NCBI RefSeq assembly: GCF_003254575.1
Contig: NZ_QJUA01000031.1
Coordinates: 1-64,000 of the forward strand
Source of the DNA: Mycobacterium kyogaense
GTDB taxonomy: Bacteria; Actinomycetota; Actinomycetes; Mycobacteriales; Mycobacteriaceae
DNA length: 64,000 bases
Direction: 5' to 3'
Position numbers and translations under genes: made by a program. Below the pieces are notes generated by a model. That model had not been told where the DNA came from, searched no databases, and worked only from the letters and a program-made list of their open reading frames with translations. Shown one piece after another: positions 36,194 through 45,140 of the stretch; position 1 is the first letter of the stretch; each line of letters starts with the position of its first letter.

Positions 36194-37486
36194 TCAGGGC
36201 AGCAGCTCGTCGAGGCTGCCGTTCATGCAGTGCTCGACCACCGGACGCACGGTGTCGAACGTGCACTCCTTGGCGTTGCCCGGCGTGCAGGCGTCGCCGA
36301 GGACGTGGTTGGTGATGCGGTCGACGTCAGCCTTGTCGCCCAAGATGGCCGGCGCGTTCTCGTAGAACTTGGTGGGGCCCTTGCCCAGTCGGTTCTTGGA
36401 GTAGCTGTCCTGCTTCACGTCGACGAAGCGCTCGATGATGTCCACGTCGCGCAGCAGGCGGATCGCCGCGGCCAGCGCCGCGTCGGCGGCCTGCACGTCG
36501 GTCATGCCGTAGGTGTCCACACCCATCGCCTGGGCGATGTCGGCGAAGCGCTTGTAGGCCACCGGCATGTTGAACGCCCACACGCGCGGCAGCGCGATCG
36601 CGTTGTTGAGGCCGTGGTGGGTGTCGTAGAAGGCGCTGACCGCGTGGGAGATCGAGTGGATGATGCCGAGACCTCCGGAGTTGAAGGCCTGTGCGGCGAT
36701 GTACTGCGCGTACATCATGCCCTCGCGGCCCTTGAGATCCGTTCCGTTCCAGGTGGCTTCGCGCAGGTTCTCCGCGGTCAGCTTGATAGCGCGGATCGCA
36801 TTGCCCAGCGACGGTTCGAAGTTCAGCCGGGACACGTACGGCTCGGAGGCGTGGGCGAGCACGTCGAAACCGCACTGGGCGGTGTAGTCGACGGGGCATT
36901 CGTAGTACAGCACCGGGTCGTCGACGGCCAGCGTCGCCACCGAGGCGTCGTCGAACGCGACGTACTTGTGCGGGTTGTCCGGGTCGGTGGTGGTGTCGGT
37001 GATGACGTAGGCCCACGAGGTCTCCGACCCGGTGCCCGCGGTGGTCGAGATCGCGATGTGCGGCGGGTTCTTGGGGTTCTCGCTTTTGTTGAAACCCTCG
37101 AAGTCGTTGACATTGCGGCCGTCGTGGGCGATCGAGATTCGGGCGCCCTTGCAGGCGTCGTGGGTGGAGCCGCCGCCGATGGAGATGAAGCTGTCGCACT
37201 CGTTCTCCTGGTACAGCTTCACCGAGTCCATCACGTTGTAGTCCTTGGGGTTGGACTCCACCTGGTCGTAGACGACGACCTCGAGGCCGTGCCATTTCAG
37301 GGACTCGGCCATGTTGTGCACGATGTCGGTGCCGCGCAGGCCCGAGCTCATCAGCAGCACGCGCTTGAAGCCCATCTTGAGGGCTTCCGGACCGACCATC
37401 TCATGCGCGCCGGGCCCCATCATGGCGCGGGGGAACGGGTGAAACTCCTTGATGGGGAAGGGCTTCAGAAGATCTTCGACCTTCAT
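36194..37486 (-). CDS. mdo: Methanol:acceptor oxidoreductase / nicotinoprotein alcohol dehydrogenase (MDO type)
   Basis: 430 residues from ATG 37486, chosen for the AGAGGA SD just upstream over a longer open frame. Group III iron-type dehydrogenase: NAD(P)-binding SIGGGSTHDACKG (102-114), STTAGTGSETS, metal ligands around D208/H212 (FDVLAHASEP) and H277/H281/H290/H291 (IIHSISHAVSAFYDTHHG). This pattern, the N-terminal KPFPIKEFHPFPRAM and the gene setting fit the MDO nicotinoproteins with tightly bound NADP(H) that pass electrons to mycofactocin. Catalyses alcohol to aldehyde; methanol is likely but not proven. Heads the operon mdo-moxR-VWA-adh-mnoS-mnoR, with 136 bases of promoter DNA. Confidence 0.85.
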   Translation of the reverse strand: MKVEDLLKPFPIKEFHPFPRAMMGPGAHEMVGPEALKMGFKRVLLMSSGLRGTDIVHNMAESLKWHGLEVVVYDQVESNPKDYNVMDSVKLYQENECDSFISIGGGSTHDACKGARISIAHDGRNVNDFEGFNKSENPKNPPHIAISTTAGTGSETSWAYVITDTTTDPDNPHKYVAFDDASVATLAVDDPVLYYECPVDYTAQCGFDVLAHASEPYVSRLNFEPSLGNAIRAIKLTAENLREATWNGTDLKGREGMMYAQYIAAQAFNSGGLGIIHSISHAVSAFYDTHHGLNNAIALPRVWAFNMPVAYKRFADIAQAMGVDTYGMTDVQAADAALAAAIRLLRDVDIIERFVDVKQDSYSKNRLGKGPTKFYENAPAILGDKADVDRITNHVLGDACTPGNAKECTFDTVRPVVEHCMNGSLDELLP

Positions 37487-37622
37487 GGCGGGGTCCTCTC
37501 TGCGGTGCTGCGGCTGGTGTCGGGGGACCACCATGGCACGGCAGATGTGAGCTGGAGAACAGCTCACGGGCACAACCGAATCGTCGGGCAGCGCAAGTGC
37601 GGACGGGCGGGCAGGGCCCTAC
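37487..37622 (-). promoter_or_regulatory. Probable promoter region of the mdo operon
   Basis: A 136-base gap between dctA and mdo; the only sizeable gap ahead of the six-gene operon. It contains the SD before ATG 37486. No clear -10/-35 or operator palindrome could be picked out by eye. Confidence 0.45.
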
Positions 37623-38996
37623 CTACCCGGTCGGAGAGGTCTCCTTGGGCCGGTCGCTGGTGTCGTGGTCGTCGACCATCGTGGATTCGTCGAACGGACG
37701 GTTACCGTCGAGCACGTCGCGCAACCGCTCCTCGTCGACGCTGTGCGTCCAATGCCCGACCAGCAGGGTGGCGACGGCGTTGCCGGAGAAGTTGGTCAGC
37801 GCCCGCGCTTCCGACATGAACCGGTCGATGCCGACGATGATCCCGACGCCGTCGAGCAGCTCGGGTCGGTGGCTCTGCAGGCCGGCGGCCAGCGTGGCCA
37901 GCCCGGCGCCGCTGACGCCGGCCGCCCCCTTGGACGCGACGATCATGAACGCGAGGAGCCCGAGCTGTTCGGGGATGGACAGCGGGTCACCCAACGCGTC
38001 GGCGATGAACAGCGAGGCCATGGTCAGGTAGATGGCGGTGCCGTCGAGGTTGAACGAGTAGCCGGTGGGCACGACGATGCCGACGGTCGCGGGTTTCACC
38101 CCGGCGTGCTCCATCTTCGCGATCAGCCGCGGCAGCGCGGATTCCGACGACGACGTCGCGACGATCAGCAGGTACTCCCGCGCGAGGTACCGGGCCAGCT
38201 TGAACACCGACACCCGCGCCACGGTCCACAACAGTGCGCCGAGCACCCCGAAGACGAAGATCACGCAGGTCAGATAGAAGGCCGCCATCAGCACGCCGAG
38301 CTGGATCACCGCCTCGAAGCCGGTGTCACCGACCACCTCGGCGATGGCGCCGAAGGCGCCGATCGGCGCGAGCCACAGCACGCCGATGAGGATCTTGAAC
38401 ACCAGCTTCTGCAGCGCCTCGATGCCGCGCAGCAGCGGCTCCCCGGTGGCACCCAGCGACTGGATACCGAAGCCGACGAGCAGCGCCACGAACAGCGCTT
38501 GCAACACGTTGCCCTCGGTGACCGAGGAGAACAATGTGGACGGGATGATGTTGGCGATGAAGTCCATCGTGCCGCCGGCAGATTCGGCTTCACCGGCCAG
38601 CTCGACGCCCTTGCCGGGATCGTTGGGCACGTTCAACCCGGTGCCGGGGCTGATGATGTTGCCGACCACCAGGCCGATCGCCAGCGCCACGGTCGACATC
38701 ACCAGGAAGTAGGCGATGGCCAGCCCGCCGACCTTGCCGACCGCGGTCGCGGCCTTCACCTTGCCGATGCCCAAGACCACGGTGCAGAAGATGACCGGGA
38801 CGATCATCATCTTGATCAGCTTGACGAACAGCTCCCCCAGCACCCCGAGCGATCCGGCGACCTCGGGGGCCACCAAACCGACGATGATGCCGGCGATCAC
38901 CGCGACGATCACCATGATGTAGAGCCAGTGCGTCCGGTCGCGCTTCTTCCCGGACTTCTCGGGCGTGTCCGGTGTGTCGGCCTCGGCGGCGGTCAT
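37623..38996 (-). CDS. dctA: C4-dicarboxylate/Na+ (H+) symporter DctA
   Basis: 457 residues, eight-helix plus re-entrant-loop glutamate-transporter family. The diagnostic SSSESALPRL serine-rich loop, SFNLDGTAIYLTMASLF and the ASKGAAGVSGAG hairpin are all present. The last 50 residues are charged and cytoplasmic (VDEERLRDVLDG). Imports succinate, fumarate and malate. A GGAGGGGG SD precedes ATG 38996. Follows egtE on the same strand after 54 bases and precedes the mdo operon. Confidence 0.93.
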   Translation of the reverse strand: MTAAEADTPDTPEKSGKKRDRTHWLYIMVIVAVIAGIIVGLVAPEVAGSLGVLGELFVKLIKMMIVPVIFCTVVLGIGKVKAATAVGKVGGLAIAYFLVMSTVALAIGLVVGNIISPGTGLNVPNDPGKGVELAGEAESAGGTMDFIANIIPSTLFSSVTEGNVLQALFVALLVGFGIQSLGATGEPLLRGIEALQKLVFKILIGVLWLAPIGAFGAIAEVVGDTGFEAVIQLGVLMAAFYLTCVIFVFGVLGALLWTVARVSVFKLARYLAREYLLIVATSSSESALPRLIAKMEHAGVKPATVGIVVPTGYSFNLDGTAIYLTMASLFIADALGDPLSIPEQLGLLAFMIVASKGAAGVSGAGLATLAAGLQSHRPELLDGVGIIVGIDRFMSEARALTNFSGNAVATLLVGHWTHSVDEERLRDVLDGNRPFDESTMVDDHDTSDRPKETSPTG

Positions 38997-39050
38997 GGTG
39001 GCGTCCCCCTCCAGTGATGGTGCAGCAGGGATAACCAGAAGTGCGCCGCG

Positions 39051-40133
39051 TCACACCCGCGTGACGGCCACCAATGCCTCGACGAGCGCCGCCAGGTCGT
39101 CGTCGGTGAGGTCGACGTGCGGTGAGACGCGCAGGGCGGGACGCGTCATCTCCTTCGGCGCGCGCTCGACGCCGATGAACGTGGTGAGGATTCCGTGCTG
39201 GACGATCAGGTCCGCGCGCACCGCCGCGGCGTCGACTCCGTCGGGCGGGGTCAGCGTCGTGATCGCGCTCGGTTCGTCGACGTTCTCTCGCACGTGCCAG
39301 CCCGGCACGTCGGCCAGCGCACGGCGGGTCTGCGCGCCGACCTCACGCAGCCCGGCCTGGATGTTCGCCGGTCCGGCGGCGACGTGTTCGCCGATGGCCA
39401 CTGAGAACCCCACGTGGTTGGCGACGCTGGTTTCGGCGTGCGCGATCCGCGCCTGCGTGTCCTCCGACAGCAGCCCGGGCCGCGTGGCGAGCACGCCGAC
39501 GCCGCGCGGTCCGGCCGACCACTTCCGCGACGACGAATAGATGGCGTCGGCCCCGATGCCCGTGCAGTCGAGGTGCGCGAAGCCCTGCGCCGCGTCGACG
39601 ATCAGCGGCAAGCCCTGACTGCGACACGCGCCTGCGAGCTCACGTGCCGGTTGGACCACCCCGCTGTGGCTGCCCAGCATCGTCAGGTGCACCAGCGCGG
39701 GCGGGTCGTTGGAGAGGGCCGCGCCGACGGCGTCGAGGTCGAGCCGGCCGAATCCGTCGACGGGCAGCTCGCGGATCTCGAAGCCGTGCCGGGCCATGAT
39801 CGCCAGGTTCGGACCGTACTCACCGGTCAGACATGCGATCACACGATCGCCCGCCCAGTCGGAGAGCAGGATGTCGAGCGCGTTGTTGGACCCCGTCGTG
39901 AAGAACACCTCGGCATCGGCCATCCCGGCCAGCGCCTGCATCGCCGCACGGCCCGCGTCCAGCACCGGAGCCGCCGCGACGGCGGCAACGTAACCGCCGA
40001 CCTCGGCCTCGTGCCGGGCATGCTGCGCTGCAGCCTCGAGGGCTGCCACGCTCTGGCGCGAACATGCGGCGCTGTCCAGGTGCACGCCGGCCGCCGGCGG
40101 GCGCGCGGCCCGCCACTGCTGCGCGAGTGTCAC
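39051..40133 (-). CDS. egtE: Ergothioneine C-S lyase EgtE (PLP-dependent)
   Basis: 360 residues from GTG 40133, which overlaps the egtD stop (GTGA). PLP-dependent class V aminotransferase fold: DAAQGFAHLDC with the ring-stacking Asp180, and SSSRKWSAG with the Schiff-base Lys204. Final enzyme of the pathway: converts hercynyl-cysteine sulfoxide to ergothioneine. A longer open frame to 40370 is antisense-free readthrough inside egtD and not used. Confidence 0.94.
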   Translation of the reverse strand: MTLAQQWRAARPPAAGVHLDSAACSRQSVAALEAAAQHARHEAEVGGYVAAVAAAPVLDAGRAAMQALAGMADAEVFFTTGSNNALDILLSDWAGDRVIACLTGEYGPNLAIMARHGFEIRELPVDGFGRLDLDAVGAALSNDPPALVHLTMLGSHSGVVQPARELAGACRSQGLPLIVDAAQGFAHLDCTGIGADAIYSSSRKWSAGPRGVGVLATRPGLLSEDTQARIAHAETSVANHVGFSVAIGEHVAAGPANIQAGLREVGAQTRRALADVPGWHVRENVDEPSAITTLTPPDGVDAAAVRADLIVQHGILTTFIGVERAPKEMTRPALRVSPHVDLTDDDLAALVEALVAVTRV

Positions 40134-41095
40134 TTCACTGCCAGCGACAGTCCGAAGTCGCCCGCCTCGTCGGTCCACCACTGCGTGCGGGTCAATCCCG
40201 CCGCGCGCAGTTCGGCGTCGACGCCGGCCGGCCGGAACTTGCACGACACCTCGGTGAGCATCTCCTCGCCGTCGGCGAAGTCGACCGACAGGTCGAGCGC
40301 CGGGATGTGCACCCGCTGCGAGCGATCGGACCGCAGCCACATCTCGATGCGTTCCTCGTCCGGATTCCACCGGGCGACATGGGTGAACGCGGCGGCGTCG
40401 AAGTCTGCCCCGAGTTCCCGGTTCACCACGGCGAGGACGTTGAGATTGAACCGCGCCGTCACCCCGGCGCTGTCGTCGTAGGCGCGGACCAGACGTTCGG
40501 TGTCCTTCACCAGATCGGTGCCGAGCAGCAGCGTGTCGCCGGGCTGCATCATCGCCGCGACCGACGAGAGGAACTCTGCGCGCGGGCCTGCGGTGAGGTT
40601 GCCGATGGTGGAGCCCAGGAACGCCACCAGGCGCCGCCCGGTGGCCGGGATCTTGCCCAGGTGCTCCTCGAAATCACCGCAGACCGCGGCGATCTCGATG
40701 CCCGGGTACTCATCGGAGATCGCTGCGCCCGCAGCTTCCAGCACCGTGGCGTCGACGTCGAACGGGATGAACCTGCGCAATGCGCCGCGCTCACGCATCG
40801 CGTCGAGCAGGCGTCGGGTCTTCTCCGAGGTTCCACTGCCCAGTTCGACGAGGGTGTCCGCGCCGGACGCGGCAGCGATCTCCCCTGCCCGCGCGGTGAG
40901 GATCTGCGCCTCGGCGCGCGTCGGGTAGTACTCCGGCAACCGGGTGATCTGATCGAACAGATCACTGCCGACCGAGTCGTAGAACCACTTGGGCGGCAAC
41001 GATTTCGGGTCGCCGGTGAGCCCGTCGCGCACATCCCGACGCAACGCGGCCTCGGCGGCGTCTGCGGCCAGGTAGTTCTCCAGCGAGAACGTCAT
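40130..41095 (-). CDS. egtD: Histidine N-alpha-trimethyltransferase EgtD
   Basis: 321 residues from ATG 41095. DUF2260/EgtD-type methyltransferase: LPEYYPTRAE near residue 55, LVELGSGTSEKTRRLLDA as the SAM loop, FLGSTIGNL, and the C-terminal IEMWLRSDRSQ and DFADGEEMLTEVSCKF. Uses three SAM to make hercynine from histidine. Its start codon shares one base with the egtC stop (TGATG). Confidence 0.96.
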   Translation of the reverse strand: MTFSLENYLAADAAEAALRRDVRDGLTGDPKSLPPKWFYDSVGSDLFDQITRLPEYYPTRAEAQILTARAGEIAAASGADTLVELGSGTSEKTRRLLDAMRERGALRRFIPFDVDATVLEAAGAAISDEYPGIEIAAVCGDFEEHLGKIPATGRRLVAFLGSTIGNLTAGPRAEFLSSVAAMMQPGDTLLLGTDLVKDTERLVRAYDDSAGVTARFNLNVLAVVNRELGADFDAAAFTHVARWNPDEERIEMWLRSDRSQRVHIPALDLSVDFADGEEMLTEVSCKFRPAGVDAELRAAGLTRTQWWTDEAGDFGLSLAVK

Positions 41096-41784
41096 CACGA
41101 TCCTTTCAGCGGTGAGAGGTCGACGTGGTGGCCGATGACCTCGACGAAGTGGCGGTCGGGAATCTCCTGCCACGCCGGATCATCGTCGTAGGGTTCGCTC
41201 GCCAGCACCACGCCGTCGGGTCTGCGCAGCACCGACAGGGTGTCGCCCCAGGTGGTGGCCAGCAGTCGAGAACCGTTGCCGGCCACAATGTTCAGCCGGG
41301 CATTCGGGTCGTCGGCGGCGACCGCGGCCACGGTGTCCCCGAGCGCGTCCAGCCCGCGCTCGAAGATGAGGGCGGCCAGTAGCGCACTGTCGTTGGTCGA
41401 CTCGGCATGCGGTGACAACGGCAGCACTGCGCGATCGACGAGCCCGTTGTGCGACAGCAACCACGTCCCGTCGGTGAACGGCGCCGACGCAGACGGTTCG
41501 ATGGGCATCCCGACGCTGGCCGATCGCACCGCGGCGACCACGCACGAGCTGCTCAACGCCGGCGCCACCGACGCGAACGACACGTCACCCCACAGCGGCG
41601 CAGCGCTGCGCCACCGTCGCGGGTGCGTACCGTCGAAAAAGCCTGCGCCCCAGCCGTCGGCGTTCATCAGCCCGTGCTTCTGTCGGCGGGGTGCATACGA
41701 CTGCACCAGTAGCCCGGACGGTGGCTCGAGCATCAGCGAGGCCACCGTCACCGGCTCACCCAGCCAGGCCAGGTGCCTACACAT
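41095..41784 (-). CDS. egtC: Gamma-glutamyl hercynylcysteine sulfoxide hydrolase EgtC
   Basis: 229 residues from ATG 41784, giving the Ntn-hydrolase N-terminus MCRHLAWLG so Cys2 becomes the nucleophile after Met removal. Class II glutamine-amidotransferase fold: MNADGWGAGFFDG, SHNGLVDRAVL, HAESTNDSALLA. Removes glutamate from the gamma-glutamyl conjugate. An 8-base overlap with the end of egtB supports coupling. Confidence 0.95.
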   Translation of the reverse strand: MCRHLAWLGEPVTVASLMLEPPSGLLVQSYAPRRQKHGLMNADGWGAGFFDGTHPRRWRSAAPLWGDVSFASVAPALSSSCVVAAVRSASVGMPIEPSASAPFTDGTWLLSHNGLVDRAVLPLSPHAESTNDSALLAALIFERGLDALGDTVAAVAADDPNARLNIVAGNGSRLLATTWGDTLSVLRRPDGVVLASEPYDDDPAWQEIPDRHFVEVIGHHVDLSPLKGS

Positions 41785-43075
41785 CCCAGGCCAACCGCAC
41801 ACCCGAGAAGATCTGCCTGCGGATCGGGTGGTCCCAGTTGCGGAAGCTCGGACGCAGGATGCCGGGTGCCACCGCCCAGGACCCGCCGCGCAGCACGCGA
41901 TAGTCGCCGGAGGTGGTGCCGTCGAAGAACGGGCTGGAGTACTGCTCGTACACCATCGGCGTGAACCCCGGCCACGGCCGCAACGTCGAGGTGGTCCACT
42001 CCCACACGTCACCCAGCATCTGTTCGGCGCCGTAGGCCGAGGCACCGCCGGGGTAGGCGCCGACCGGAGCCGGCCGCAGCGCGTCGCCACCGAGATTGAC
42101 CCGCTCGGCCGACGGGGTGTCCGAGCCCCACGGGTAGCGCCGGCGCCGGCCGACCTCCGGGTCCCACGCGCACGCCTTCTCCCACTCGATCTCGGTGGGG
42201 AGCCGGGCACCGGCCCACGCCGCGTACGCCTGCGCTTCGTGGAAGTCGACGTGCTGAACGGGCTCGTCGGCGGGGATGTCCTCGATGTGACCGAAGCGGG
42301 TGCGGGTGCCGACCAGTGTCCCGGTGTTCCAGAACTGCGGCGCGGCCAGCCCGGCCTGCTGACGGTGGGCCCAGCCGGCATCGGTCCACCAGCGCCGCTG
42401 GTCGTATCCACCGTCGTCGACGAACTGCTGCCATTCGCCGTTGGTGACGGGCACCCGGCCGATGCGGAACGCGGGAACCACGACCGTGTGCGCGGGCCGC
42501 TCGTTGTCCAGGGAGAAGGGTTCTTCGGCCGGGTCGACACCGAGAACGAACTCACCGGCCGGCACCTCGACCCATGTGCCGGCCAGCCCGGGGCGGCCTG
42601 CGGGCAACGCGGCGCCACGGTCGAGCAGCGGGGCGCCCGAGCGCAGGTTCAGGGCCTGCAGCATGGTCTCGTCGTGCTGGTTCTCGTGGCTGGCCACCAT
42701 CCCGAACGTGAACGCCTCGGGGTGGTCGTCGGGCAGCGCATCGAGAGCGTCGAGCACCTTGTTGCGCACCGTGGCGCAGTAGGCGCGCGCGTCGGCGGGC
42801 GGCAGTAGCGGCAGGTCCACCCTGCTGGCCCGCGAATGCACGAACGCGTCGTAGAGCTGATCGACCTGGCGGGTCAGCATGCCCGGACGATCGGGGTTGC
42901 CGCCCCGCAGCAACCACAGCTCCTCCTGCTGGCCGATGTGCGCGAGGTCCCAGACCAGGGGGCTCATCAGCGGGTCGTACTGCCGACGCACCTCCGCGTC
43001 GTCGAAGTCGACCAATCGCAGGGTGCGGTGCCGGGCGGTGGTCAGTTCCTCGGCCAGGAGCTCGCGGGTCGTCAC
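41777..43075 (-). CDS. egtB: Hercynine oxygenase (sulfoxide synthase) EgtB
   Basis: 432 residues from GTG 43075. N-terminal DinB-like domain with the three iron histidines: H46 (LAHIGQQ) and H130/H134 (SHENQHDE). C-terminal FGE-sulfatase-like domain (VPAGEFVLGVDP, then LRGGSWAVAPGILRPSFRNW). Joins hercynine and gamma-glutamylcysteine with O2. The GTGA overlap with egtA couples translation. Confidence 0.96.
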   Translation of the reverse strand: MTTRELLAEELTTARHRTLRLVDFDDAEVRRQYDPLMSPLVWDLAHIGQQEELWLLRGGNPDRPGMLTRQVDQLYDAFVHSRASRVDLPLLPPADARAYCATVRNKVLDALDALPDDHPEAFTFGMVASHENQHDETMLQALNLRSGAPLLDRGAALPAGRPGLAGTWVEVPAGEFVLGVDPAEEPFSLDNERPAHTVVVPAFRIGRVPVTNGEWQQFVDDGGYDQRRWWTDAGWAHRQQAGLAAPQFWNTGTLVGTRTRFGHIEDIPADEPVQHVDFHEAQAYAAWAGARLPTEIEWEKACAWDPEVGRRRRYPWGSDTPSAERVNLGGDALRPAPVGAYPGGASAYGAEQMLGDVWEWTTSTLRPWPGFTPMVYEQYSSPFFDGTTSGDYRVLRGGSWAVAPGILRPSFRNWDHPIRRQIFSGVRLAWDV

Positions 43076-44337
43076 AGTTCCCCTTCTGCCATCTCGGTGA
43101 TCGCCGTGGCGATGCCGGAACTGACCACGCGGTCGGCGAAGTCGTCGGCGGCGCAGCGGCCTCGCTCGACCGAACGCACCAGTAGGTCCATCGATTCCGT
43201 CAGCTCCGATGGCGCCCGCTCGGCGGCAGCGGTCACACAGGTCAGCGCCGCCGCATGTAGGTGTCGGTCGGCCAGACCGATTCGCGCCGCGCGATCCCAC
43301 GCCGTCGCGACTTCCTCGGTGGCTTCCGCGGCGATGTCGGCGGCGCCCTCATCGTCCAGCAGGGCCGTCAGTGTCCACGCCACCGCGGGCCACAATGCGT
43401 CCGGAACGCTGTCCAGATAGCGGATCTCCAGGAAGCCGCGCGGGCGCACCGGCGGGAACAGCGTGGTCAGGTGGTAGTCGAGGTCGGCCTTGGTGGGCCG
43501 CCGCCCGCCGAGCAGCACCCGCCCGTCGGCCCAGTCCGCGAACGGCACCCATTCCGTGACCGGCTCCGGGTCCGGACTGTTCACCAGCATCACCGGCGCA
43601 CGCAGCGCATACCGCGCCCAATCGCTGGCCGGGTCGTCACCGCTGGCGCCGAGCACGGGCCCGCATCGAGCCGAATCGAGTTGCCCCCACACCCGCTGCC
43701 GGGAGGACTGCCAGCCGGTGAAGCCGCCGCCGAGCACCGGCGAGTTCGCCGCGACCGCGATCATCGTGGGGCCGAGAGCGTGCGCCAACCGGACCCGCTG
43801 CGCCCACTGCGACCGCGGTCCCGCCTCGAGGTTGACCTGGATCGACGCCGTGGACGTCATCATCGCCGCGCCGGCTTCACCGGTGCCGCTGGTCTCGAAG
43901 AAGCGTTCCATGGCCTGGTACCGGCCGCCCGGGTTGACCCGGCGCGGCGGGCGCAGCGGATCAGCGCCGAGGAGCACCAGTCCGAAGCCGGCCTCGCGGA
44001 AGACCGAGCGCAGCGCAACGCGATCGGCGCGCGTCGCCGCGATCGCGGCGACGGGATCGGCCGCAGGAGGACCCGACAGCTCGACCGCCCCTCCGGGCTC
44101 CACGGTGACCACGCTGCCGCCGGGGAGCGGCGGCAGCGTCGCGATGGTCGCGGTCAGCTCGTCCCAGCCGGGACGGCGCTGCGGATCGGCCAGGACGAAG
44201 CAGTGCGCCTCGACCTCCAGCCCGACCCCACCGACCGGCCCGTCGACCAGGCAGCTCGCCACGAGACGTTCGGCGGCGGCTTCGGCGCTGGTCAGGGTGT
44301 TGCCGGGGGAAACGTCGCACGGCATGGTGCGGGCCAT
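43072..44337 (-). CDS. egtA: Gamma-glutamylcysteine ligase EgtA
   Basis: 421 residues from ATG 44337; a strong purine-rich SD (GAAAGAGGGGG) sits right before it, ruling out the longer frame to 44436. GCS2-type ligase: GVGLEVEAHCFVLAD (metal-binding acidic motif), MMTSTASIQVNLEAG, and RGFLEIRYLDSVPD. Makes gamma-glutamylcysteine for EgtB. First gene of the five-gene operon, read egtA to egtE on the minus strand. Confidence 0.95.
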   Translation of the reverse strand: MARTMPCDVSPGNTLTSAEAAAERLVASCLVDGPVGGVGLEVEAHCFVLADPQRRPGWDELTATIATLPPLPGGSVVTVEPGGAVELSGPPAADPVAAIAATRADRVALRSVFREAGFGLVLLGADPLRPPRRVNPGGRYQAMERFFETSGTGEAGAAMMTSTASIQVNLEAGPRSQWAQRVRLAHALGPTMIAVAANSPVLGGGFTGWQSSRQRVWGQLDSARCGPVLGASGDDPASDWARYALRAPVMLVNSPDPEPVTEWVPFADWADGRVLLGGRRPTKADLDYHLTTLFPPVRPRGFLEIRYLDSVPDALWPAVAWTLTALLDDEGAADIAAEATEEVATAWDRAARIGLADRHLHAAALTCVTAAAERAPSELTESMDLLVRSVERGRCAADDFADRVVSSGIATAITEMAEGEL

Positions 44338-44465
44338 ATCAGCCCCCTCTTTCCATCGTTGACGATCTGCGTGACGAGTCTTCCCTTTTATCTTCCAGAC
44401 CGCACCGACAATTCCCCCCTCGGCGGCATGACACACCTATGACGTGCCCATCCGGGCGTGCAGCG

Positions 44466-45128
44466 TTACTGGCCGAGGGTGTTCTGCATCGCGCCGGCGA
44501 GCACGTTGACCGCGGGTCCGCCGTTGCCCGATTGACACACCTTGGCCTGCAGCAGCACGTTCTCCCGCAGCCGGGTGGTGACGAAGCACCGCCGATCGGT
44601 ACCGGCCTCCTGCTTGACCCAGTCGGCCTGGTCGGCGCCGGCAGGTCCGCCCGTGAAGCTCCACACCTGGGTGGCGCCGTTGTCGAGATGCATCGCTGTG
44701 GTCTGGCCGCTGCAGCCGACGGTCCGATCGACGGCGCGGTGGTACGCGCGGCCGGCGGCCTCGGGCGTGGCGAAGACGCCGACCGCCTGTTTGACGAAGT
44801 GCGTCATGTCGGATGGGGATTCCTGGGCCGTCGCGCCGTTGAACGCGGCGAGGTCGGGATCGAGATACACCTCGGGCAACCCGATGTCGGCCCAGTTGTT
44901 GCAGACCGGATTGTCGACCCAGTACGCCTGGAACGGCGCCGTGAACGTCGACTCGACGCCCAGGCGCGCGCCGACGATGTTGCCGACGGAACCCTTGTTG
45001 AGCACCGCGTAGTTCACCACTCCGGGCTCGGACGGCCGGGCAGCGGAGGGCGCGGCCGACGTGACGGTCAGAGCCAAACTGGCAGCGGCGATGCAGCCTG
45101 CAGCGACGGCTTTCACCTCACCGATCAT
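44466..45128 (-). CDS. Exported PknH-sensor-like protein (Rv3705c-like)
   Basis: 220 residues with a signal peptide (VKAVAAGCIAAASLALTVTS then AAPSAARP). The mature part has the layout of the PknH extracellular sensor domain: four Cys in NPVCNNWAD, TVGCSGQTT, DRRCFVTT and AKVCQSGNG, presumably two disulfides, and a WSFTGGP segment. Ligand unknown. It follows the CobW-like gene with only a 12-base gap, so it may be in the same Zur-controlled transcript, and is 128 bases before egtA. Confidence 0.88.
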   Translation of the reverse strand: MIGEVKAVAAGCIAAASLALTVTSAAPSAARPSEPGVVNYAVLNKGSVGNIVGARLGVESTFTAPFQAYWVDNPVCNNWADIGLPEVYLDPDLAAFNGATAQESPSDMTHFVKQAVGVFATPEAAGRAYHRAVDRTVGCSGQTTAMHLDNGATQVWSFTGGPAGADQADWVKQEAGTDRRCFVTTRLRENVLLQAKVCQSGNGGPAVNVLAGAMQNTLGQ

Positions 45129-45140
45129 GCCAGTCGGCGA

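Noticed and set aside
44338..44465. Promoter -35/-10 for egtA
   Set aside because: TTGTCG and a nearby TAAAAG can be picked out, but the spacing is too short to support a call.
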